From positions 34,465 through 98,464 of the forward strand of contig NZ_JNXI01000025.1 of the NCBI RefSeq assembly GCF_000717055.1: a stretch of 64,000 bases of DNA. The letters run 5' to 3'. Under the pieces are notes generated by a model that was not told the DNA's origin, did no database searches, and worked only from the letters and a program-made list of their open reading frames with translations. The position numbers were made by a program, and so were the translations under genes. Shown in pieces: positions 25,655 to 32,933 of the stretch (within the stretch, counting starts at the first letter, position 1; each line of letters begins with the position of its first letter). This stretch comes from Streptomyces iakyrus. GTDB taxonomy: Bacteria > Actinomycetota > Actinomycetes > Streptomycetales > Streptomycetaceae.

Positions 25655-26254
25655 ATGGACGTGGGGGCGGTCTTGATTGCCGTGGCCGGTGTGGCGGGGA
25701 CGCTGGGAGGTGCTCTGCTCACCCAGCGCGGGGCCGAGAAGGCCAAGCGGCGTGAGCTGGAGATGGCGCAGGCGCTCCAGGAAGCGCGCGAGAGCCGTGA
25801 GCTGCGGCGCCGGTGCTACTCGGAGCTGCACCGCGACGCACGGCAGTTCTGCACGGCGCTCAGCCGGCATCTGTACGTCATGCGCGACCGCACGCCCGGT
25901 GACGAGGACGTCCAGGCGCTGGAATCCGCGAAGGGCGCGTACCGCGACCGCTGGTCCGAGGCGCTGATGATCGCGCCCGACGGCGTGATCGCCCCCGCGC
26001 AGGAGGTGAACCGGGCCCTGAACAAGGTCTACGGGCACGTCAAGCGCCTGGAGCAGGGAAACCCGCGGCCCGGTGAGGACCTGCACGCAGCGGCGGTGGC
26101 GCAGCACGGCATCTGGTCCCTCGTGGCGGACATGAGGGACGCGATGCGGCGTGACCTGGGGGTGGCCGGGGAGGCCGGGGTGCGGTTGCGGTCCTCCTCC
26201 GAGGTCGCCGACGCCCTGCTCCACGACTTCGAGGAGCCGGACCGCACCCCGTGA
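25655..26254 (+). CDS. Membrane-anchored coiled-coil protein of unknown function
   Basis: A 199-residue protein: one N-terminal membrane helix (about residues 4-22, small residues and Gly), then a basic, charged helix rich in Arg, Glu and Lys, then a helical domain. I recognise no catalytic motif. The architecture (short outer tail, one helix, RRR-YSE type cytoplasmic coiled coil) is shared with the proteins at 47945 and 58302. It begins 9 bases after the ATP-binding gene and may be co-transcribed. Weak ribosome-binding site. Confidence 0.65.
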   Translation: MDVGAVLIAVAGVAGTLGGALLTQRGAEKAKRRELEMAQALQEARESRELRRRCYSELHRDARQFCTALSRHLYVMRDRTPGDEDVQALESAKGAYRDRWSEALMIAPDGVIAPAQEVNRALNKVYGHVKRLEQGNPRPGEDLHAAAVAQHGIWSLVADMRDAMRRDLGVAGEAGVRLRSSSEVADALLHDFEEPDRTP

Positions 26255-26272
26255 CGGAGACGCCGGAAGCGC

Positions 26273-27112
26273 TCAGCGCAGCCGGTCCACGTACATGTCC
26301 GTCCCCGGCACCGTCGGGACGAACGGCGCCACCAGCTCCACCCTGCCCAGCCCCGATTCCGCCACCGCCGCGTCGAGGCCGGTGAAGTACGGCTCCCAGC
26401 ACTCCCCCGGGTCGGTCTGGAGGAACCACAGGAGCGTCAGGCGGGTGTCGACGCCCTCGACCTGTTTCACGTAGGTCATGCGGTCGCCCGGGAGGGGCGT
26501 CGGGCTGAAGACCGTCACCAGGGCTGCCGGAGAGCCCGCCAGGCGCTTGGGGAGGTGGCGGGTGCGCAGCCACTCCAGGAGCGGGGCGCGCTGCTCGGGG
26601 GTGTCCGCCTCGACGACCTGGAGGACCAGGCCCGCGTAGGGGTGGTCGAGGGCGTGGACGTCCCGCGGGCCGGCCGCTCCGTCGCGGTACACCGTCGCCT
26701 CGTGGTTCTGGAACGCCGTGAGGACGTGCGTGCGGTCGTGGTAGACGCGGGCGTCCCGGTTGAGGCGCTTGTTGACGGCGACGGTCCAGCGCATGTGGTC
26801 GTCGTAGCGGCCGGCGGTGATCCAGTACGTGGAGAGGTAGCAGCCGGCGGTGACGGGCTGGGCGATCGCCGACTTCTCGGGGTAGCGCAGGAGTTGGAGG
26901 TCGCGGGTCGCCACCCAGCGGCGGCCCGCCTGCATCCAGGGCATGGCCATCGCGCCGGCGTAGTAGTGGTCGTCCTCGTACCAGCGGTTGTACGCGTACT
27001 CATGGCCGGGATGCGGCTCGACCATGGTGATGAGGGCGTGCCCGGGGTGGGTGCCGTAGGGGCCGACGGCGGCCAGTTCGGCGTACAGCTCGCTGCGGGT
27101 GTCCTCGCTCAT
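26273..27112 (-). CDS. Dimeric alpha/beta-barrel (EthD-like) protein
   Basis: A 279-residue protein. Features such as ITMVEPHPGHEYAYNRWYEDDHY near residue 25 and LVLQVVEADTPEQRAPLLEWLRTRHLPKRL in the second half suggest two ferredoxin-like dimeric alpha/beta-barrel units of EthD type. Such proteins often accompany oxidative catabolic enzymes. The ATG at 27112 has GGGGAAG upstream; an ATG at 27142 would lie against the operator and is less likely. It is divergent from the SDR at 27198, and both probably answer to the CTGACG-N3-CGTCAG operator between them. Confidence 0.65.
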   Translation of the reverse strand: MSEDTRSELYAELAAVGPYGTHPGHALITMVEPHPGHEYAYNRWYEDDHYYAGAMAMPWMQAGRRWVATRDLQLLRYPEKSAIAQPVTAGCYLSTYWITAGRYDDHMRWTVAVNKRLNRDARVYHDRTHVLTAFQNHEATVYRDGAAGPRDVHALDHPYAGLVLQVVEADTPEQRAPLLEWLRTRHLPKRLAGSPAALVTVFSPTPLPGDRMTYVKQVEGVDTRLTLLWFLQTDPGECWEPYFTGLDAAVAESGLGRVELVAPFVPTVPGTDMYVDRLR

Positions 27113-27145
27113 GCTCTTCCCCTTCGTCGGTGGCTGACCCATACT

Positions 27146-27160
27146 CTGACGCTCCGTCAG
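27146..27160. promoter_or_regulatory. Operator CTGACG-N3-CGTCAG, site 4
   Basis: A perfect copy (spacer CTC) of the operator found at 1830, 4820 and 4880. It is followed by ATGTAGC, an inverted relative of the GTAGC that precedes sites 1 and 2. It lies in the 85-base gap between the divergent EthD-like and SDR genes and can control both. Confidence 0.72.
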
Positions 27161-27197
27161 ATGTAGCGCCAGGGTTCCGCTCCGGGGAGGTCCTGCC

Positions 27198-27983
27198 ATG
27201 TCACTGCTCGCGGGGAAGACGGTCGTCGTGTCGGGGGTCGGGGCCGGGCTCGGACGGCAGGTCGCGGCGGCCGTCGTGCGGGACGGCGGGCGGGCCGTGC
27301 TCGGGGCCCGCACGGAGGCGAGCCTGGCGAAGACGGCCGCCGAGGTCGATCCCGGCGGGGTGTGTACCGCGTACCGGGTCACGGACATACGCGACGAGGC
27401 GCAGTGCGAGGCGCTGGCCCGGCTGGCGCGGGAGCGGTTCGGCGGGATCGACGCCGTCGTGCATGTGGCCGCGCTGGACAGTTACTTCGGCGGGCTGGAG
27501 GACGCCGACTTCGAGTCCTGGCGGTCAGTGCTCGACGTGAACCTGCTGGGCACGCTGCGGATGACCCGGGCCTGTTTGCCGTCGCTCAAACAGGGCGGCG
27601 GATCCGTGGTGTTCGTCGGGACGCAGTCCGCGGTGGCGGCCCCCTCGCAGGTGCGGCAGGCGGCGTACGCGGCGTCGAAGGGGGCGCTGACGAGTGCGAT
27701 GTACTCGCTCGCGCGGGAGCTGGGACCCCACCGGATCAGGGTCAACACCGTGCTGCCCGGCTGGATGTGGGGGCCGCCGGTGCAGGCGTACGTGCAGTTC
27801 GCGGCGCAGTCGGAGGGGGTGCCGGAGGCGGTCGTCCTGGAGCGGCTGACTGAGCGGATGGCGCTGCCGGATCTGGCCACGGACACGGATGTGGCCGACG
27901 CGGTGGCGTTCCTGGCGTCGGACAGGGCACGGGCGATCACAGGACAGTCGTTGCTGGTCAACGCGGGGGAGCTGATGCGTTGA
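27198..27983 (+). CDS. Short-chain dehydrogenase/reductase
   Basis: A 261-residue SDR. The cofactor motif is VSGVGAGLGRQ at about residues 11-21, and the catalytic residues are Ser144, Tyr157 and Lys161. A GGGGAGG ribosome-binding site precedes the ATG. The shared operator ties it to the catabolic block at 1857-9307, which contains another SDR (4040), so the two could act on successive or stereochemically different alcohol groups. No closer assignment is possible. Confidence 0.86.
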   Translation: MSLLAGKTVVVSGVGAGLGRQVAAAVVRDGGRAVLGARTEASLAKTAAEVDPGGVCTAYRVTDIRDEAQCEALARLARERFGGIDAVVHVAALDSYFGGLEDADFESWRSVLDVNLLGTLRMTRACLPSLKQGGGSVVFVGTQSAVAAPSQVRQAAYAASKGALTSAMYSLARELGPHRIRVNTVLPGWMWGPPVQAYVQFAAQSEGVPEAVVLERLTERMALPDLATDTDVADAVAFLASDRARAITGQSLLVNAGELMR

Positions 27984-28109
27984 GTTCATGTGGATGAACG
28001 GCGACCATCACACAGAACTTCTTTACCTCCCTTTGACCTGACGATCACTTGTCGTGTTCACGCGGCAGCGCCCACGATGAGCGCCGGGCTGATCCCTGGG
28101 AGGGCGCAC

Positions 28110-29681
28110 ATGAACGGTCTCGACTGGGCCGTGCTCATCGGCTACTTCGCCGTGATGGTCGCGATCGGCGTCTGGTCGCACAAACGCGTCGACAACGTCA
28201 GCGACTTCTTCACCGCCGGCGGCAAGATGCCGTGGTGGCTGTCCGGCATCTCGCACCACATGTCGGGCTACAGCGCGGTGATGTTCACCGGGTACGCGGG
28301 CATCGCCTACACCTACGGCGTCACGTCCTTCGTCACCTGGTCCTTCCCCATCGCCCTGGGCATCGCCATCGGGTCGAAGCTGTTCGCCCCGCGCATCAAC
28401 CGGCTGCGCTCCCGGCTCCACGTGGCCTCCCCGCTGGAGTACCTGAAGAACCGCTACGACCTCAAGACGCAGCAGGCGCTGGCCTGGTCGGGCATGCTGC
28501 TGAAGATCGTGGACGTGGGCGCGAAGTGGGCGGCGATCGCGACGCTGCTGTCCGTCTTCACGGGCATCTCCCTCAATCAGGGCATCCTCATCACCGGCAC
28601 CATCACCGCCGTCTACTGCACCATCGGCGGGCTCTGGGCGGACGCGCTGACCGAACTCGGCCAGTTCGTCATCCAGTTGCTGGCCGGCATCGCGATGTTC
28701 GTGGCGGTGTTCGTACGCCTCGACGATCACGGCGGCTTCTTCGGCGTCTGGGACTCGCCCGAACTCCAGGGCCACGAGAAGCCCCTGGTCGGCGAGTACG
28801 GCACGGTGTTCCTGCTGGCGTTCCTCTTCATCAAGCTCTTCGAGTACAACGGCGGCATGCTCAACCAGGCCCAGCGCTACATGGCCACGCCGAACGCCAA
28901 GGAGGCCGAGCGGTCGGCCCGCCTCTCGGCGATCCTCTGGCTGATCTGGCCGCTGGTGCTGTTCTTCCCCATGTGGATGTCACCGCTGCTGGTCGAGTCG
29001 CAGAAGCCGGACGGCTCGGACTCCTACGCCCTGATGACCGAACAGCTCCTGCCGCACGGCCTGCTGGGCCTGGTCATCGTCGGCTTCTTCTCCCACACCA
29101 TGGCCATGTGCTCCTCGGACGCCAACGCCATCGCCGCCGTCTTCACCCGGGACTGCGCGCCGGTGATCTGGGCACGGGCCCGGGCCTGGAACCAGAGCCA
29201 GGGCCTGCGGGTCGCCCGCATCGCGACGGTCGTCTTCCTCGGCCTGTCCATGGCGGCGGCGACGCAGGTCAACTCCCCCGCCTTCAAGGACATCATCACG
29301 GTCGTCATCAAGTGGGTGGCCGGTCTGATGGGCCCGATGGCGATCCCGATGATGCTGGGCCTGCTGCGGGCGTTCCGCCGCTCCGGCCCGACGGCGGCCC
29401 TCGTCAGCTGGTCGATGGGTCTGCTCGCGTTCTGGCTGGTGAACTACCCGATCAGCTGGAACGTCGAGGGCGGCGTGCCGCTCCAGTACCAGGTCTCGAT
29501 CCCGCTGGCGGTCTCGCTGGTCCTGTACATCCTCGTCGGCTACATCCGCCCGGAGGACACCCCGGAACGGCTGGCGATCATCGAGCGCATCAACACGGAC
29601 GACGACGGCACGGCGGCGGCCACGATCCCGGCTCCGGCCGGACCGGCGGACGAGGTGGTCCGGACGACCGGCAGGGAGTGA
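28110..29681 (+). CDS. Sodium:solute symporter family protein
   Basis: A 523-residue SSS-family (SGLT-like) transporter with about 13 membrane helices. N-terminal features are VGVWSHKRVDNVSDFFTAGGKMPWWLSG-like sequence (the conserved helix 1-2 loop) and SGYSAVMFTGYAG. The frame is open further upstream, but ATG 28110 is six bases after GGGAGGG and places the first helix correctly. It follows the SDR gene by 126 bases and may import the substrate of the nearby catabolic enzymes; that link is only positional. Confidence 0.87.
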   Translation: MNGLDWAVLIGYFAVMVAIGVWSHKRVDNVSDFFTAGGKMPWWLSGISHHMSGYSAVMFTGYAGIAYTYGVTSFVTWSFPIALGIAIGSKLFAPRINRLRSRLHVASPLEYLKNRYDLKTQQALAWSGMLLKIVDVGAKWAAIATLLSVFTGISLNQGILITGTITAVYCTIGGLWADALTELGQFVIQLLAGIAMFVAVFVRLDDHGGFFGVWDSPELQGHEKPLVGEYGTVFLLAFLFIKLFEYNGGMLNQAQRYMATPNAKEAERSARLSAILWLIWPLVLFFPMWMSPLLVESQKPDGSDSYALMTEQLLPHGLLGLVIVGFFSHTMAMCSSDANAIAAVFTRDCAPVIWARARAWNQSQGLRVARIATVVFLGLSMAAATQVNSPAFKDIITVVIKWVAGLMGPMAIPMMLGLLRAFRRSGPTAALVSWSMGLLAFWLVNYPISWNVEGGVPLQYQVSIPLAVSLVLYILVGYIRPEDTPERLAIIERINTDDDGTAAATIPAPAGPADEVVRTTGRE

Positions 29682-29720
29682 CCCGCCGACGCCGCCCGGC
29701 TCGGGTCGTGTGAGGCCGGT

Positions 29721-30836
29721 TCAGGCCCTCGGGTAGCGGGCGAGCCAGCCGGGGGACGAGCCGGCCGGGCCGTGCAGGGCCGGGCCCTGGGTCATCTCCA
29801 TGGCGAAGTCGTCGGCCAGTTCCAGGATGGTCGGGCGGCCCTCCAGCTCGGCCAGCCAGGCCGGCGGCAGTGCGGTCTCCCCGTGCAGCGCGCCGAGCAG
29901 CCCGCCGGTCAGCGCGCCGGTGGCGGCGGACGGGCCGTCGTGGTTCACGGCGAGACACAGCCCGTGCCGGACGTCGGCCGCGACCAGCGCGCAGTACACG
30001 GCCGCGGCGACCAGCCCCTCCGCCGTACCCGCCCCGCTCAGCTCGGCCACCCGCTCCGGGCCCGGCATGCCCTGCCGCACGGCACCCAGCGCATGCTGCA
30101 ACGCGTCCGACACCGGCTGGTGCCCCGGCCGGGCGGCCAGCAGCCCGAGGGTCCGCTGCACGGCCGCATCGAGGCTCTCGCCCAGCGCCAGCGCATGCAC
30201 GACCACGGCGTACGCGCCCGCCGCCAGGGCCGCCGTGGGATGGCCGTGGGTCTGCGCCGCGCACTCGACGGCGAGCTGGGCGACCAGCTGCGGCTCCCAG
30301 CCCACCAGCAGCCCGAAGGGGGCCGACCGGGCGGCGGCCTCGGGCCCGGCCTCACCGGGGTTCTTGGGCGCCTCCGGCGTCCCCATGGTCTCGTCGCCGA
30401 GCCCGAGCAGCAGCGCGCGGCTGGGCTCCCGCCGCGCGTACAGCCACTCCTCCCGCGCCAGCCACCCGTCCTCCTTGCGGCGTTCGTCGGGCCCCCAGTC
30501 ACGCTGGGTGGCGGCCCAGCGCAGATACGCCCGGTGCAGGTCGGTCGGCGGGTGCCAGGCGCCGGTGTCCCGCCTGACCTGGGCCCGTATCAGCCCGTCG
30601 ACGGAGAACAGGGTGAGCTGGGTGAGGTGCGTGACGGCGCCGCGTCTGCCGAAGGCGGGGGCCAGGTCCACCAGGCCCTCCGCCCCGTGCGCCTCCCGTA
30701 TCCCGTCGATGGTGAGCCCGTCGACCGGCGTCCCCAGTGCGTCTCCCACGGCCACGCCGAGCAGGGTCCCGCGCACCCGGCTGCGGAAGTCCTGCTGCTC
30801 TGTACGGCCCCAGACGGCGCCGGCAGTCGCACCCAC
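29721..30836 (-). CDS. ADP-ribosylglycohydrolase (DraG-like) family protein
   Basis: A 371-residue ADP-ribosyl-[dinitrogen reductase] hydrolase-family protein. The N-terminal RGTLLGVAVGDALGTPVDGL block is diagnostic, and the later NHDGPSAATGALTGGLLGA supplies the second metal site. The family removes ADP-ribose from arginine or serine side chains, or acts on related ADP-ribosyl compounds. The GTG at 30836 follows GGGGAGG by five bases. It is convergent with the symporter gene. The target in Streptomyces is unknown. Confidence 0.83.
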   Translation of the reverse strand: MGATAGAVWGRTEQQDFRSRVRGTLLGVAVGDALGTPVDGLTIDGIREAHGAEGLVDLAPAFGRRGAVTHLTQLTLFSVDGLIRAQVRRDTGAWHPPTDLHRAYLRWAATQRDWGPDERRKEDGWLAREEWLYARREPSRALLLGLGDETMGTPEAPKNPGEAGPEAAARSAPFGLLVGWEPQLVAQLAVECAAQTHGHPTAALAAGAYAVVVHALALGESLDAAVQRTLGLLAARPGHQPVSDALQHALGAVRQGMPGPERVAELSGAGTAEGLVAAAVYCALVAADVRHGLCLAVNHDGPSAATGALTGGLLGALHGETALPPAWLAELEGRPTILELADDFAMEMTQGPALHGPAGSSPGWLARYPRA

Positions 30837-30935
30837 CTAGACCTCCCCGGGGCACCGTCCATACGTACGACAGCTCAGCACTGTAATCGAACGGGAAAGG
30901 TGTTCAGAGGGGTGATGCGGGCCGGGCCCACCGGA

Positions 30936-32801
30936 TCAGCGCAGCTCCTCCGGGCACGGCGTCCCCCGCGGGAGCTGGTACGGCGCCGCCAGACGGTACG
31001 TGCCGGCCTTCGGGGCCAGCAGCTCCGTCCACTTGTCGCCCTGCGCGTCCTCCTCCGTCTCCGCGAGGCAGCCGTTGACGTTCACGTACGTCTTCGGCTC
31101 GCCCTCGGGACGGTTCCTGGACTCCTCCGTCTCCTGCGGCGGCTTCAGGCTCTTGCCCTCCGCGTCGACGATGCTCAGCCACGGCGAGTACGGGATGCGG
31201 ACCAGGATGCGCCCCGCCTTCTTCACCTGGAGGACCATCTCGCCCTGCTCGGCCCGGTCGACCACCGTGTTCGGCTCGGCCAGCGGGGTCGGGGCGCTCA
31301 CCTTGAACAGCTGCCAGGTGGCGTCGCCCCAGATCTGCGTCAGGTACGGCAGCCCGCGCCGCACCAGCGCCCGCTCCCGCTGGCCCCCGTCGCCGTCCGG
31401 CTCGCCCTTCGGCAGCACGACGTAGTGCACCGCCCAGCGCTTCAGCCACTCGTGGTAGTTCGCCGAGTTGAGGGTGTCGTCGTAGAAGAGGGGGTTGCGC
31501 TCCATGTCGGCCTGGCGGTTCCAGCCGCGGGCCAGGTTGACGTACGGGGCGAGCGCGGAGGCCTCACGGTGGGAGCGGGCCGGGACGACCTCGACCCGGC
31601 CCTTCTCGGCGCCGACCTCCTGAAGCTCGTTGACGAGCGGCGCGAGCTCACGCGACCAGGACGCCGCCGGGGCCGTGTGCACGATGTCGTCGACCGTCTT
31701 GAAGCCGATCCACACGCCGAAACCGCACAGCGCCACGACGGCCGCGTACCACTTGCGGCTGCGCGGCACCGTGAAGGGCAGCGCGGCGACCAGCGCGACC
31801 CCGGCGAACAGCATCGCCAGCCGGGTGATGTTCGACCCGATCTGGGAGCTGATCAGCCACACCAGCACGACCCCCAGGCCGTACACCGCGGCCGTGAGCC
31901 GGACCGTCTTCCACTCCCGCGGGACCAGCACGTAGGCGAGGACCGAGAACGCGAGCGGCAGCAGCACCGAGCCGATCATCATCGGCTGTGTGCCCGAGAA
32001 CGGGAACAGCCACGCCGACACCGCCACCACCGCGGTCGGCGCAAGACCCAGCGCCCACGCGCCCGGCCGCCGCTTTTGCAGGAACAGCGCCACCGCCACC
32101 AGGCCCACGAACAGGCCCGCGACCGGCGACGACATGGTGGCCAGCGCGGCCAGCGGCGCCGCGCTCAGGGCCTTCGCCCAGCGCTTGTAGCGCCACCGGT
32201 ACGGCCAGCAGAACACGACGGCGACCGCGCCGAGCGCGAACATCATGCCGAGACCGAACGTCACGCGCCCGGACACCGCGTTGCAGAACAGCCCGAACAC
32301 ACCGGCCAGCGACGCCCACAGCGGGTTGAGGACGGAGCGGCTGCGCAGGAGGAGCAGGGTGAGCAGACCGGCCGAGACCGTGCCCGCGATCATCATCGTC
32401 GTCCGCACACCCAGCAGCGACATCAGATACGGCGACACCATGCTGTACGACACCGGGTGCATCCCGCCGTACCAGGCGAGGTTGTACGCCGAGTCCGGGT
32501 GCCGGCCGACGAACTCGGCCCACGCGTCCTGCGCGGCCAGGTCGCCGCCGCTGTTCGCGAACGTGAAGAACCAGAGGATGTGCAGCGCCGCGGCGAGGCC
32601 GGTGACGGACAGGACGGGGTGCCGCAGCATCCGCTCACGCAGCGCCAGTACCGGAGCGGGCCACTCGAACCGCGGGCCGCCGCCCTCAGGCGCGTTGCTC
32701 CCGGGCGCGCTGTCTTCCGGTGTTTCGGGCAGGCGTATTCGCGGGCCTGATACCGAGCCCGGTTCGGTGTCGTCTGCGCGTGTCGGCTCCGCAGTGGCCA
32801 C
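30936..32801 (-). CDS. Polytopic membrane protein with large extracytoplasmic C-terminal domain
   Basis: A 621-residue protein with about twelve membrane helices after a charged N-terminus, followed from about residue 400 by a soluble domain of some 220 residues. The first outer loop (AQDAWAEFVGRHPDSAYNLAWYGGMHPVSYS) looks like a GT-C or arabinofuranosyl-transferase-like membrane enzyme loop, not a transporter. GTG 32801 is chosen because GGGAG precedes it and because the Arg-rich upstream extension looks non-coding. It lies between the glycohydrolase and the D-Ala-D-Ala carboxypeptidase genes, all on the minus strand, which hints at an envelope role. Confidence 0.7.
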   Translation of the reverse strand: MATAEPTRADDTEPGSVSGPRIRLPETPEDSAPGSNAPEGGGPRFEWPAPVLALRERMLRHPVLSVTGLAAALHILWFFTFANSGGDLAAQDAWAEFVGRHPDSAYNLAWYGGMHPVSYSMVSPYLMSLLGVRTTMMIAGTVSAGLLTLLLLRSRSVLNPLWASLAGVFGLFCNAVSGRVTFGLGMMFALGAVAVVFCWPYRWRYKRWAKALSAAPLAALATMSSPVAGLFVGLVAVALFLQKRRPGAWALGLAPTAVVAVSAWLFPFSGTQPMMIGSVLLPLAFSVLAYVLVPREWKTVRLTAAVYGLGVVLVWLISSQIGSNITRLAMLFAGVALVAALPFTVPRSRKWYAAVVALCGFGVWIGFKTVDDIVHTAPAASWSRELAPLVNELQEVGAEKGRVEVVPARSHREASALAPYVNLARGWNRQADMERNPLFYDDTLNSANYHEWLKRWAVHYVVLPKGEPDGDGGQRERALVRRGLPYLTQIWGDATWQLFKVSAPTPLAEPNTVVDRAEQGEMVLQVKKAGRILVRIPYSPWLSIVDAEGKSLKPPQETEESRNRPEGEPKTYVNVNGCLAETEEDAQGDKWTELLAPKAGTYRLAAPYQLPRGTPCPEELR

Positions 32802-32933
32802 TCGAAGGCACTCCCCGTGTCCCGTCTTCTGTTCTCGGTCTGTCCCGGTTCGGGACGCTAGCACGCACCCCGCCGGGCGGCGCCCGGACGGGCCGTCACC
32901 GGCGGAGTGCGGTGGTGCGGGTGGCGCCCCGGG

